The position numbers and the translations under genes were made by a program. The notes under the pieces are model-generated. The model was not told the DNA's origin. It worked only from the letters and a program-made list of their open reading frames with translations, and did not search any database. Below are positions 1-8,990 of a stretch of DNA of 64,000 nucleotides, piece by piece; the stretch's first letter is position 1; each line of letters begins with the position of its first letter. Location: NCBI GenBank assembly GCA_023228995.1, contig JALOAD010000001.1, positions 108,118 to 172,117 on the forward strand, given 5' to 3'. Origin of the DNA: Candidatus Muiribacterium halophilum (lineage in GTDB: Bacteria > Muiribacteriota > Muiribacteriia > Muiribacteriales > Muiribacteriaceae).

Positions 1-551
1 GAAGCTATTTTTTCAGGAAATCTATCATCTAATGGTCTAGGTCTGTTATATTTAAAATCAATAACTTCTCTATCTCCATCTTCAGTATATATCCACCAAG
101 GACCGTAATCTCTCATCCATACTGAGTTTAAACCATACTCTAATATAACAACATTTGTCATATTAACACCAGCATTTCTAAGTTCAGTTTTTACTGATTC
201 AGCAGATGCTCCACCATACCATGAAGACCCACCACTAGCTACAACCCATGCAATTTCATCTTCAGCAACAAATTTAATCAATTGTTTTATAAGTGAAGTG
301 TATGACATATAAGAAAAACATACGCCATCTGAAGGTTCAAATTCTGCTGGTCCATAAAAATTCCCTTGAGGAAGTCTTAATCCAGCTCTAGTTAAAGGTT
401 CTAGTTTACTTTCTCGATACTCTTGATAATGGTTTGTAATAAAATCTTTTTCCGCTTCAGTCATTGATTTTGGAAGAGGTTTAACCTGTCCAAAAGCAGC
501 AGAAGCTGAAAAAACCATTGCCAAAGCTAATAGCAAGGTTCTTTTTTTCAT
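1..551 (-). CDS. Secreted agmatine deiminase / peptidylarginine deiminase family protein (C-terminus outside window)
   Basis: The gene starts at an ATG at 551 behind a GGGGG ribosome site and runs off the left edge, so about 183 N-terminal residues are visible. Residues 1-21 (MKKRTLLLALAMVFSASAAFG) form a clear signal peptide. The sequence around residues 145-180 reads SVWMRDYGPWWIYTEDG followed by DFKYNRPRPLDDRFP. This matches the substrate-loop signature of the PAD_porph/agmatine deiminase family, which hydrolyses the guanidino group of agmatine or peptidyl-arginine to citrulline-type products. The catalytic Cys and His lie in the missing part, so activity cannot be judged. Cytosolic AguA enzymes lack signal peptides, so an exported arginine deiminase role is more likely. 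Confidence 0.85.
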   Translation of the reverse strand, partial: MKKRTLLLALAMVFSASAAFGQVKPLPKSMTEAEKDFITNHYQEYRESKLEPLTRAGLRLPQGNFYGPAEFEPSDGVCFSYMSYTSLIKQLIKFVAEDEIAWVVASGGSSWYGGASAESVKTELRNAGVNMTNVVILEYGLNSVWMRDYGPWWIYTEDGDREVIDFKYNRPRPLDDRFPEKIA

Positions 552-583
552 ACTACCCCCTGAATAATAAAATTCTTGATTTA

Positions 584-612
584 ATTATAAAAGATAAAAA
601 AACTATAAGCAA
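584..612 (-). promoter_or_regulatory. Sigma-70-like promoter for the secreted deiminase gene
   Basis: On the minus strand TTGCTT (612-607) and a perfect TATAAT (589-584) are separated by 17 bp. The -10 box lies about 33 bp upstream of the ATG at 551. Placement and spacing fit a housekeeping promoter. It was identified by eye only. Confidence 0.55.
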
Positions 613-657
613 GTGATTTTTTTTTAAAAATTTTTTTAGTTTTTTTGAAAAGTTTTT

Positions 658-1056
658 TTATCTATATAAATTCAAATATACATAAATACAAGCTGTATGA
701 ACAACTTTCACATTGTTTTTTTCAAATATATTGAGTAATTCATCGCTTATTGCACCTGGCTGAAGCCAAACAAATTTAATATTTTTTTTTATTATATCTT
801 CCGCAATTTTAATACCAATTTCCGGATTAACTACAAAAACAGCTCCATCAATGTTACTTTCAATATCTAAAACTGAATTATATACTTTATTACCCTCAAT
901 TTCTTTTAAGGATTTATGCACAGGAACAACTTCATAACCTTTTTCAGATAATTTTTTGAAAATTTTATAACCCCATTTATCAGGTTTAGATGAAGCTCCA
1001 ATTACAGCAATTTTTTTTAGTTCAACAAAACTTTCAATTATTTCAGATTGATTCAT
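658..1056 (-). CDS. CoA-binding domain protein (YccU-like)
   Basis: This is a 132-residue single-domain Rossmann protein of the CoA_binding_2 family. The N-terminal IAVIGASSKPDKWGYKIFK glycine-rich loop, VVPVHKS, and the later WLQPGA segment are family hallmarks. Family members bind CoA or acyl-CoA, but their physiological role is not established. The start has a strong GGAGGTG site 5 bp upstream. The last residues (CIYVYLNLYR) differ from the usual C-terminal CxxxEH-like ending, which may reflect divergence. It lies upstream of the secreted deiminase gene on the same strand, with about 100 bp of AT-rich DNA between them. Confidence 0.85.
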   Translation of the reverse strand: MNQSEIIESFVELKKIAVIGASSKPDKWGYKIFKKLSEKGYEVVPVHKSLKEIEGNKVYNSVLDIESNIDGAVFVVNPEIGIKIAEDIIKKNIKFVWLQPGAISDELLNIFEKNNVKVVHTACIYVYLNLYR

Positions 1057-1089
1057 AAAAACACCTCCATAGAAAATTATAAAACTGTT

Positions 1090-1980
1090 TTATTGTGATA
1101 TTAGTCTTAAAACAGCTTTTTCTTTCATTTTAGCTTCAACCATAATATCGCAACAAATATTTACTGGAATATTATTAATTATATCAGTAAATTCATTAAA
1201 ATCATAATCTTCAATATAATCAGTATGAGAACAACCTTTCACACCTTTTTTAGACGAAATATGAAAAATAGGAATATCACCTTTCCACGAATTAACAACT
1301 TTTTTTATATTATCAATAATATTTAAACGCCAATTATCTTTAAAATCAGCATTACATTTATGATGCAGAATATCAAAAACAACCGGAATATCTAATTTTT
1401 GAGAAATTTCAAGAACATCAACAATATTATAACTTTTATCATCATTTTCAATAATAAGTTTTTTTTGAGCCCTTTCAGATAATCTATAAAAATTCTTACA
1501 AAATCTTTCAATTGCTGAAATTTTATCTCCGTATACTCCGCCAATATGAATAACTATTTTACCTTTATCAGGATATAAAAAATCAAGAAAATCAGAATGA
1601 AATTCAATTTCTTTCAAAGCATTAAAGACAACATTATCATTAAGAGAATTCAAAACAGTATATTGACCAGGATGCATAGAAAATCTCATATCAGAAACTT
1701 GAGCAAGTTTTCTTAAAGATTTTATCTTATCACCAAAATCAGCTTTCCAGTCAAAGTTAAAATCTCTATGAGAAGCAAGAGGAATAATCTCAGAACCAAT
1801 TCTAAAAAAGTTAATTTTATTCGCTTGATTCCATAAAATAATATCTTTCAAAGAATCAAGATTATAATTAACAATGTCAAAATATTTATCATAATTAAGA
1901 TTTTTTAACCTTAAAGTCTTGTTTGTAGTTCTACCAAGTCCTGTATTAATACAAGCATAACCTAAATATCTAATTTTCAT
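1090..1980 (-). CDS. uvsE: UV damage endonuclease UvsE/UvdE
   Basis: This 296-residue TIM-barrel endonuclease nicks DNA 5' of UV photoproducts, starting an excision pathway independent of UvrABC. The family signature RYLGYACINTGL stands at the N-terminus. Metal-site segments follow in order: FRIGSEIIPLASH, SMHPGQYTVLNS, VIHIGGVYGDK, LIIENDDKSY, VVFDILHHKCN, FHISSKKG and DIMVEAKMKEKA. Length is normal for the bacterial family. It lies 33 bp upstream of the CoA-binding gene on the same strand. Immediately behind its start codon is a short inverted-terminal repeat element (1994-2271). Confidence 0.95.
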   Translation of the reverse strand: MKIRYLGYACINTGLGRTTNKTLRLKNLNYDKYFDIVNYNLDSLKDIILWNQANKINFFRIGSEIIPLASHRDFNFDWKADFGDKIKSLRKLAQVSDMRFSMHPGQYTVLNSLNDNVVFNALKEIEFHSDFLDFLYPDKGKIVIHIGGVYGDKISAIERFCKNFYRLSERAQKKLIIENDDKSYNIVDVLEISQKLDIPVVFDILHHKCNADFKDNWRLNIIDNIKKVVNSWKGDIPIFHISSKKGVKGCSHTDYIEDYDFNEFTDIINNIPVNICCDIMVEAKMKEKAVLRLISQ

Positions 1981-1993
1981 TTGTTAACCTCTT

Positions 1994-2271
1994 GGGGTCG
2001 GTCCACTATTTGTTTACAACCAAAATAATTATAAGTATATATAAATTTGCAATTTTGACTTTTTTTAGTAAAAAAACATGTTTATAACGATTTAACCAAA
2101 CAAAAATTTATAAGAATTAAAAAAAATTAATAATAATTTTTAATAAATTTTTGATTTTTGCAATTATTAAATAGTATATAACAATTTTTATCTTAAAATT
2201 TCTTAATCCCTTGCAAAATCTATAAAAAACAATATTTTTTTATATTTTGTCAAGAATTAAGGTCCGACACC
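1994..2271. repeat. Short element with GGGGTCGGTCC / GGTGTCGGACC inverted ends (MITE- or REP-like)
   Basis: The left end GGGGTCGGTCC (1994-2004) and the right end GGTCCGACACC (2261-2271) are imperfect inverted repeats (9 of 11 positions). They enclose 256 bp of AT-rich, non-coding DNA. The first ~50 bp, including an ATTATAAGTATA core, resemble the left end of the element at 25566 and the copy near 57300. The right end stops one base from the amidohydrolase stop codon. No transposase is encoded inside it. Confidence 0.6.
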
Positions 2272-2272
2272 A

Positions 2273-3637
2273 TCACTTTACAAAATTTCCTATTTTTTTA
2301 ATTATTTTGTCATTATCTACTACTATTTCACCTGATATAAAAACTCTTTTGATTTTTCCTTTGAATTTTCTTCCTTCAAATGGTGTGTATTTGCCTATAC
2401 TTTCAAATAATTGTCCTTCTACTGTAAAGTTTTCGTCTGGATTAAATAAAATAAAATCTGCATCTGCTCCTGGATTTATATTTCCTTTTGCTGGATAAAG
2501 TCCGAAAAATTTTGCAGCATTTTGTGAACTTATTTCTATTAATCTTTTTAATGATAATTTCCCTGATATATATCCTTCTGATAAAATATATGCAAATACT
2601 ATTTCAACTCCTGGTATTCCAGCATAGTCTTTCCATATATCTCCTGTGTTTTTTTCTGTTTTTACATTACAAGGAGCATGATCTGTTGTTATAAACGATA
2701 TATTACCTTTTTTTAAATAATTCCATAATGCTTCGGAATCTTCTTGATTTTTAACAACAGGTGCTGTTTTTAATATTCCTCCAAAAGTATTTAAATCATT
2801 TTCATTAAATTCAAGATAATGTGGGCAAGTTTCACATGTAATAAAAGTTCCTTTTTTTTGCCATTCATTTACAAGCTCTACTCCTTCTGCTGAACTTATA
2901 TGTACAATATGTATTTTCGCACCTGTGAGTTTTGCCATATATGCTACATTATTTATTGCTAATAATTCGACTTCTACTGGTCTGGAATCTGCATAATCTA
3001 AAGGTGATTTTTTGCCTGAATTTTTAATTTTTGTTGTAAGTGTATTTACAATTGAAGGATCTTCTGCATGAATCATTATTGGTATATCATTTAAAACCGC
3101 AGCTTTCATTGTTTCAAAAATCTGAAAATTATCTAGTGCTTTGAATGTTTCCATTCCTGAAACAGTATATATTTTTAATGCTGTTACTCCAAGTGTTTTT
3201 AATTGTTTTACTCTGCTATAAACATCAAAATAATTATCTTCAAATAAATTTCCTGATATTCCTCCGTGAAGTGCAAAATTACACCATGCATTATCTTTTA
3301 TTATATTTAATTTATTATTAAATCCTTTTTCATCAACTACTGGCGGAAGTGATGTGCATGGCATATCAATAATTGTTGTTACGCCACCTTTAACTGCTCC
3401 TTTTGTACCTTTTTCAAAAGTCTCATGATTTTCAAATCCAGGAGTATTAAAATGAACATGGGAATCAATTCCACCTGGCAACATATATTCGCCATTTCCT
3501 TCAATGATTTCAACATTTTCAAGCAATATATCATCTTTATATATAAAAGTTCTTATTTTTTGGTCAAAAAGTACATTTCCTTTTTCAAATCTATCATTTA
3601 CTGGGTAATAAACATTTTTTAACAATTTTTTCTTCAT
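2273..3637 (-). CDS. Cyclic amidohydrolase, allantoinase/dihydroorotase family
   Basis: This 454-residue zinc amidohydrolase is closest by motif to allantoinases (AllB) and class I dihydroorotases. Metal ligands are visible in order: HxH in PGGIDSHVHFNTPG, the carboxylated-lysine segment TALKIYT, IMIHAED, IHIVHISS and the Asp of FITTDHAPC. The C-terminal GKYTPFEGRKFKGKI is typical of allantoinases. The likely reaction is opening of allantoin or a related cyclic ureide, but dihydroorotate or a hydantoin cannot be excluded. The start is supported by AGAGGT a few bases upstream. No other pyrimidine genes are adjacent. A molybdenum hydroxylase lies about 18 kb away, which gives weak support for purine breakdown. 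Confidence 0.88.
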   Translation of the reverse strand: MKKKLLKNVYYPVNDRFEKGNVLFDQKIRTFIYKDDILLENVEIIEGNGEYMLPGGIDSHVHFNTPGFENHETFEKGTKGAVKGGVTTIIDMPCTSLPPVVDEKGFNNKLNIIKDNAWCNFALHGGISGNLFEDNYFDVYSRVKQLKTLGVTALKIYTVSGMETFKALDNFQIFETMKAAVLNDIPIMIHAEDPSIVNTLTTKIKNSGKKSPLDYADSRPVEVELLAINNVAYMAKLTGAKIHIVHISSAEGVELVNEWQKKGTFITCETCPHYLEFNENDLNTFGGILKTAPVVKNQEDSEALWNYLKKGNISFITTDHAPCNVKTEKNTGDIWKDYAGIPGVEIVFAYILSEGYISGKLSLKRLIEISSQNAAKFFGLYPAKGNINPGADADFILFNPDENFTVEGQLFESIGKYTPFEGRKFKGKIKRVFISGEIVVDNDKIIKKIGNFVK

Positions 3638-3652
3638 ATTTTACCTCTTTAT

Positions 3653-5023
3653 TTAGTTTGAATTCTCATCAAGTCGTCTTGCAGCAAGAATTCCTGTTGC
3701 TGCAGCACTTACTATGTTTCCAGCTACTCCAGCTCCGTCACCTGCTATAAAAAGTCCAGCTATATCTGTTTTTAGACAATCATTATGTATTTCTGTAGAA
3801 AAAAACTTTATTTCAGGAGCATATAAAAGAGTGGACGGAGATGCTATTCCATGAATTACTTTATCTAATTTTTCAAGCCCTTCTATGAGATTAACTACAA
3901 TTCTTTGAGGTAAAGCCATTCCAATATCACCTGGAATTACATCTTTAAAAGTTGGAATAATATGACTATTATTAATTCTCTGCCATGTACTTCTTCTGCC
4001 TTTTTTTAAATCTATAAATCTCTGAACAATTGGTTTTCCGCCACCAACCATTGTTGCTAATTGTCCTATTGATTTACCATAGGCAAAAGTATCGTTTACT
4101 GGTTCAGTCAAAGTAACTTTGCTTAAAAATGCAAAATTTGTATTATTCGATTTTTTATTTTTTTCAGCATGACCATTTACACAAACAAAATCTTGATAAT
4201 TTTCTTTTGCAACAAAACCACCTTTATTGGTGCAAAAAGTTCTAAGCTGATCATCATAAGTATCACCATAAATAAAAAATGTAGGATCATAAACAACATC
4301 GGTTATATCATCCATTATTTGATTAGGAACTTCAACTCTTACACCAATTTCAACTGGTTGATAATCTACTTTTAATCCTAATCTAATACATTCTTTATAA
4401 AACCATTTAGCACCAACTCTTCCAGGTGCTGCAATAATATTTTCGCAAAATATCTCTTCTTTTGAAGTAGTTACACTTTTTACTTTTCCGTTTTCAGTAT
4501 TTATATTATGAACTTTTTCAGATAATCTAAATTCAACACCATTTTTTTTCAAATAATCCATCATATTTGTCATATAAGTTGGAAGCATATCAGAACCAAG
4601 ATGTTTTTGTTTTATAAGCATAAGGTCAAAACCATTTTTTAAAGCAGATTGCCTGATTTTACGAGCTTTTTCCATATCTGTTGGAAAAACTTTGCCATCC
4701 ATTCCAAATTTAGTAAATATTTTTTCAGAATCTTCTATAAGTAAAGATGCTTGATCATAGGAAAGGTATTTTGTAAGGTCAGTTTTGCCTAAAGTTGGTA
4801 TAAAATTAAGTTTTCCATCAGAAAACAATCCAGCTCCACCAACACCAGACATAATATTACATGGATTACAATTAATGCAATCCTTATCATACTTAACAGG
4901 ACAATTTCTTTTTGCTGGAGATTTTCCTTCATCTATAATAATTACTTTTCGTCCAATAAGAGTAAAAGCTGCAAAAAGTCCAGCTGGTCCAGCTCCGATT
5001 ATAACAATATCTGCTTTTTTCAT
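3653..5023 (-). CDS. FAD-dependent dehydrogenase (COG2509-type)
   Basis: This 456-residue flavoprotein begins with the FAD-binding motif DIVIIGAGPAGLFAAFTL and ends with a second nucleotide-contact motif, GLFIAGDGAGVAGNIVSAA. A Cys-rich stretch near residue 40 (CPVKYDKDCINCNPCNI) followed by SGVGGAGLFSDGKLNF is characteristic of the uncharacterised COG2509 dehydrogenases. Residue positions suggest a two-domain oxidoreductase of normal length. The substrate is unknown; members are found across anaerobes. It lies 15 bp upstream of the amidohydrolase gene on the same strand, so the two are probably co-transcribed. Confidence 0.85.
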   Translation of the reverse strand: MKKADIVIIGAGPAGLFAAFTLIGRKVIIIDEGKSPAKRNCPVKYDKDCINCNPCNIMSGVGGAGLFSDGKLNFIPTLGKTDLTKYLSYDQASLLIEDSEKIFTKFGMDGKVFPTDMEKARKIRQSALKNGFDLMLIKQKHLGSDMLPTYMTNMMDYLKKNGVEFRLSEKVHNINTENGKVKSVTTSKEEIFCENIIAAPGRVGAKWFYKECIRLGLKVDYQPVEIGVRVEVPNQIMDDITDVVYDPTFFIYGDTYDDQLRTFCTNKGGFVAKENYQDFVCVNGHAEKNKKSNNTNFAFLSKVTLTEPVNDTFAYGKSIGQLATMVGGGKPIVQRFIDLKKGRRSTWQRINNSHIIPTFKDVIPGDIGMALPQRIVVNLIEGLEKLDKVIHGIASPSTLLYAPEIKFFSTEIHNDCLKTDIAGLFIAGDGAGVAGNIVSAAATGILAARRLDENSN

Positions 5024-5054
5024 TATTTTCCGCCTTAAATATTTTGTTTTTTAA

Positions 5055-5362
5055 AAGATTTTTAATAAAATTACTAAAATATAATAACCAGATAATTGTT
5101 TTTTTTCAACACAACTGATTTATAGATAACAGGGTTTTATATATCTCCTATAAAGCTTTATTACAAATCCCAGCCCAGAACTTAATCGGAATGAAAAACC
5201 TTAAATCTGCGAAATAGCCAAATAGCGAGATTGCGAAGTAGATTTAAAGCTTTTTAATTCTTTTATAATTTAACATTCCAAATTAAACATTGCTTTTGTA
5301 CTGCTTCTATACGCTTCACATACCGCTTCTATACGCTCTTATACTCTTCTTATACTTCTTCT
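5055..5362. repeat. Intergenic repeat DNA between the FAD dehydrogenase and OtsA
   Basis: There is no gene in this ~300 bp. Bases 5161-5260 share the phrase AAATCTGCGAA, then GAGATTGCGAA and TAGATTTAAA, with 29205-29310. The two AAATCT/AGATTT ends form an inverted repeat. Bases 5291-5362 hold several imperfect copies of GCTTCTATACGCT-type phrases, with a related run at 13078-13130. Nothing conserved was seen in the first 100 bp. Confidence 0.5.
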
Positions 5363-6844
5363 CTAATAATCAAAATCAAAATCTTTTATTGGTATATATT
5401 CTTCATAAGATTGATAAACTCCAGCTTTAATAAAATTATCAACCCACCAAAAAATATCATACTTTTTTATTGAATTTCTCATTTTTTTCATTTTTTTTCT
5501 TTTTATTTTATAATCCATTTTGTAAGCTTCATAAATTGTATCTGCTGTTTTTTCAACATCAAAAGGATTAACTAACAAACATTCTTTACCTAGTTGAGCA
5601 GAAGCACCAGCAAATTCAGATAAAATAACAATACCTGTTTCTTCAATATTAGCTGCACAAAATTCTTTTACAACTAGATTCATTCCATCTTTTAATGGTG
5701 TAACCAGAGCTATTTCTGAAGTTCTATAATAAGCTAGCAATTCTTCTCTTTTTAATGAACGAAATATATAATATATTGGAACCCATCCTAATTCTGTAAA
5801 TCTACCGTTTATTTCTCCAACCATTCTCTCGATATTATCTTTAAGTTCTTTATATTTTGGTATATAAACTCTTGATGGAACTAAAATCTGTACTAATGAG
5901 ACTTTTTTTTGCATATCAGGATATTTTTCTAGTGCTCTTGCAAATGCTTTAAGCTTAAATGGTATTCCTTTTGTATAATCAAGCCTATCTATTCCTAATA
6001 TTAGTTTTCTATTTGGTAAATTTTCATGCAAAAACCACGCTCTTTCTGCAACATTTGCACTATCTGCTCCATCTTTAAAAGCTTCATAATCTATACTTAT
6101 TGGAAAAGAACCAACCAGAACATCTCTGCTTTGACTTTTAATAAATACAAGATTTTCTCTTCCTCTTGCCTGTACTTTGTTTCTTAGAATTCTTCTAACA
6201 CATTGTAGAAAATTTCTTTTATCTCTTGGAGTCTGAAATCCTATAAGATCATATTCTAAAAGGCTTTCAAGTATTTTTTTTCGCCAAGGTAATTTACTAA
6301 ATATATCTAATGATGGAAATGGTATATGTAGAAAAAATCCAATTCTATTATTATAACCTTTTTGTCTTAATTCACTTGCTACATTAAGTAAATGATAGTC
6401 ATGAACCCATATAAAATCATCTTTTATTATTTTTGACATTATTTTATTTGAAATTTTTTTATTTACGCTTAAATAAGTTTCCCAATATTTATCTTTAAAA
6501 TTACATAGTGATATTAAATCATGAAAAAGTGGCCATATTATCTCATTTGAAAAACCTTCATAGTAATTATCTCTTTCTTTTTTTGTTAAAATAATCGGTT
6601 CAAGTTCATAACCACTATCTTTAACACCTTTTGAAATAAGTTCTCCAAGGTTCTGCTCTGTTATGCCATCTTCTTCAATTATTCCAGGCCACCCTATCCA
6701 AACACCGCCTCGATTTTTTAAAACTGGTGCCATTGCAGTAACAAGTCCGCCTTTACCAGCAGAAATAGAAAAACTACCATCTTTTTTTTTGTCTATTACA
6801 ACTGGCAATCGATTGGATACAATAATCAATCTTCCTTCAGACAT
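5363..6844 (-). CDS. otsA: Trehalose-6-phosphate synthase OtsA
   Basis: This 493-residue GT20 glycosyltransferase joins a nucleotide-activated glucose to glucose-6-phosphate to make trehalose-6-phosphate. Motifs in order: IIVSNRLPVVI, AGKGGLVTA, WIGWPG, WVHDYHLLN, FFLHIPFPS, YDLIGFQT, ILGIDRLDYTKGIP, DGMNLVVKEF and LSEFAGASAQLG. Length fits a stand-alone OtsA. The ATG has a GGAGG site, and the gene overlaps the 3' end of otsB by 19 bp, suggesting translational coupling. Product formed here is dephosphorylated by the adjacent OtsB. It is the last gene of the trehalose operon. Confidence 0.96.
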   Translation of the reverse strand: MSEGRLIIVSNRLPVVIDKKKDGSFSISAGKGGLVTAMAPVLKNRGGVWIGWPGIIEEDGITEQNLGELISKGVKDSGYELEPIILTKKERDNYYEGFSNEIIWPLFHDLISLCNFKDKYWETYLSVNKKISNKIMSKIIKDDFIWVHDYHLLNVASELRQKGYNNRIGFFLHIPFPSLDIFSKLPWRKKILESLLEYDLIGFQTPRDKRNFLQCVRRILRNKVQARGRENLVFIKSQSRDVLVGSFPISIDYEAFKDGADSANVAERAWFLHENLPNRKLILGIDRLDYTKGIPFKLKAFARALEKYPDMQKKVSLVQILVPSRVYIPKYKELKDNIERMVGEINGRFTELGWVPIYYIFRSLKREELLAYYRTSEIALVTPLKDGMNLVVKEFCAANIEETGIVILSEFAGASAQLGKECLLVNPFDVEKTADTIYEAYKMDYKIKRKKMKKMRNSIKKYDIFWWVDNFIKAGVYQSYEEYIPIKDFDFDY

Positions 6845-7638
6845 TTTTCCTCCAAAAACTCATTTTTTAAAACTCTGTAAAATTCCTGATGAGAATTTAT
6901 CCATATATCCGCATAAGTATTTCTGAAAGTATCTTTTATCAAAAAACTAATTCCTGAACCTTTCACTTCTAAAAAAGCATCTTCATCAGTTATATCATCT
7001 CCAAAATACACTGGAAAACAATTTTTATTTTCTTTAATTATCTGTGAAACTGCATAACCTTTATTAAAAGATGGAATAATAAATTCATATCCACCATCAA
7101 ATTCAAGAATTTTGATATTATTGAATTTATTTAATATCTGTTTTTTTAATCTTTCAATATTTTCTCTGATATTTTGTGGAATTTCTCTATAATGCAAAGC
7201 TATTGAACTAACCTTTTTTTCAGTATGTTCAACGATTTTATCAAGTTCAAGATAATCCCAGATTTTTTGTAATAAAACTTTATTTTGAGGATTAAGATTT
7301 AAATAATCACCATTAGATTTAAGAACTTCATTACCATGACTTCCCCATATACATGGAGGAAAATCAAGACAATACAAAAGTTTTTTTAGTGAATCAACTG
7401 TCCTGCCTGTAATAAAATATATTTTGTATTTTTTAGCAAGTTTATTTATTAAATCAGCAAATCCTTCATACATAAAAGCTTTTTCTCTATCTTTTACAAA
7501 CGGAGCAAGCGTACCATCATAATCAAATAAAAGTATTTTATCTTTATTAATTAAAACCTTTTGATAATCTTTATAATCAAAAATGTCTTTATTCAAAAAT
7601 TCCATAATCCCAGTTTTATCCTTGTTTTTACTAATCAT
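6826..7638 (-). CDS. otsB: Trehalose-6-phosphate phosphatase OtsB
   Basis: This 270-residue HAD-superfamily phosphatase has the nucleophile motif LLFDYDGTLAPF. It also has YFITGRTVDSL, the WGSHGNEV cap-side segment and the metal motif PVYFGDDITDEDAF. It converts trehalose-6-phosphate to trehalose. The first ATG (7638) lies directly against intergenic palindromic repeats and has no obvious ribosome site. A second ATG at codon 12 (MEFLNKD) is a possible true start. It overlaps otsA by 19 bp downstream and lies about 110 bp after treT. Confidence 0.94.
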   Translation of the reverse strand: MISKNKDKTGIMEFLNKDIFDYKDYQKVLINKDKILLFDYDGTLAPFVKDREKAFMYEGFADLINKLAKKYKIYFITGRTVDSLKKLLYCLDFPPCIWGSHGNEVLKSNGDYLNLNPQNKVLLQKIWDYLELDKIVEHTEKKVSSIALHYREIPQNIRENIERLKKQILNKFNNIKILEFDGGYEFIIPSFNKGYAVSQIIKENKNCFPVYFGDDITDEDAFLEVKGSGISFLIKDTFRNTYADIWINSHQEFYRVLKNEFLEEKCLKED

Positions 7639-7751
7639 TAATTAGATGCAAATCATCGCTAATTAGCAATTTATTGCGTTAATTGCTTTCAATCTTCAAC
7701 TCTTTAACCCATTAACCCTTTAACCATCTCACTATCTCACTATCTCACTTT
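7639..7751. repeat. Modular palindromic repeats plus short octamer tract
   Basis: Two small hairpins with different stems, GATGCAAATCATC and GCAATTTATTGC, are joined by the linker GCTAATTA and followed by GTTAATTGC. Beyond them lies a run of ATCTCACT-type octamers (about 7720-7750). The same linker-and-hairpin design recurs at 22600, 34870, 43330, 46735, 59728 and 61435. There is no coding potential. Confidence 0.6.
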
Positions 7752-8990
7752 TCACAACTCTATTCTATCTTTATCTTGATAATGAATTGCAGCAAGCATT
7801 AAAGTAAGATATTCTCTCAAATGTCTTGTTATAAGAAAGTTTTCTCTTACAAATTCTTTTGCATTTTTGCCAATTTCAAGCATTCTTTTTTTATGATTAA
7901 AAAGATATCTAATTCTCAAAGCAGCACCTTCAGGTGTATTTACAAGATATCCAGTATGATGATTAATAACTTGAAGTCTTATTCCACCAGTATCACCACC
8001 AATCATTGGTTTTCCTTTCCACATTCCCTCGGTTACCGTTAACCCAAAACCTTCTTTAACTGATTTTTGCAAAATTATATCTGAACCTCTCTGAATTGCA
8101 TTTATAGTTCTATGAGCATCTGCCGGAAGAAGAAGTATTTTAATGTCAGAATCTCCATAAGCAGCTTCTCTAACTTCGTTTAGTACAGCTTCACCTTCAG
8201 GATCATCTGTTGCACCACCACCTGCAAGGACAAGTTGAAGGTCAGGAGTAAATTTTTTGACAATTTTATAAGCTTTAATAACTCCAATAGGATCTTTGAA
8301 TCTATCAAATCTTGAAATCTGCGACATAATAGGTCTTGAAAGATCAATTCCATAACTAATACAAGTTTGCTTTACTTCTTTAATGTCAAGATCAATGTTT
8401 TTTTCACTTAAAGGATCTATACTTGGAAGTATAAGATATTGAGTGTGTGGCAATTTTTGAGCATAATCAGCTAAAGAAAAAACACTAGCATCATAATCTG
8501 CTACTTTATTTTTGATATAATTCCATAAAGGTCTATATGGTTTACTAACATCAATATGGCATCTCCAAATCCATTTTCCTTTTCTTTCTGGAATATATTT
8601 CAAAAGCATAGCTGGTTGCGGATCATGAATAAAAACAACATCAGCATCTTTGAGACTATTTCTTAATTTATCAGCGTTTTCCTCATTTGTTTTTTCATAA
8701 ATATCAAGAAGCTTTTTATTCATACTAACAACATTTCCTTGTAATCCATTATGAAAATTTTTAGTACAATTATAAAATTCTTGTTCTCCTGTAACAACTT
8801 CCCATTTTGTATTAATACCTAATTCTTCTTTTAAAGGTATAAGTTTATGCAGAATTTCAGCAACACCTCCGCCAACTTTTGTAGAATTAACATGAACTAC
8901 ATTTATACCTTTTAATGGAGCAGCAAGCTGATAAAGAGAATCTATAATAGGATTTCCAACTATATCTCTATAAAGATCAAGTTTATTCAT
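7752..8990 (-). CDS. treT: Trehalose synthase TreT-type glycosyltransferase (GT4)
   Basis: This 412-residue GT4 enzyme resembles TreT, which makes trehalose directly from a nucleotide-glucose and free glucose. Markers: NVVHVNSTKVGGGVAEIL near the N-terminus, VVFIHDPQPAML, WIWRCHIDVSKP, MSQISRFDRFKDP, LVLAGGGATDDPEG and the donor-site KEGFGLTVTEGMWKGKP with GGDTGGI. The open frame could begin at 9020. The ATG at 8990 (MNKLDLYRD) is preferred because AAAGGAGGT lies 7 bp upstream. It overlaps the end of the DUF5752 gene (ATGAATAA), so the pair is tightly coupled. The direction of reaction is not decided by sequence. Confidence 0.88.
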   Translation of the reverse strand: MNKLDLYRDIVGNPIIDSLYQLAAPLKGINVVHVNSTKVGGGVAEILHKLIPLKEELGINTKWEVVTGEQEFYNCTKNFHNGLQGNVVSMNKKLLDIYEKTNEENADKLRNSLKDADVVFIHDPQPAMLLKYIPERKGKWIWRCHIDVSKPYRPLWNYIKNKVADYDASVFSLADYAQKLPHTQYLILPSIDPLSEKNIDLDIKEVKQTCISYGIDLSRPIMSQISRFDRFKDPIGVIKAYKIVKKFTPDLQLVLAGGGATDDPEGEAVLNEVREAAYGDSDIKILLLPADAHRTINAIQRGSDIILQKSVKEGFGLTVTEGMWKGKPMIGGDTGGIRLQVINHHTGYLVNTPEGAALRIRYLFNHKKRMLEIGKNAKEFVRENFLITRHLREYLTLMLAAIHYQDKDRIEL

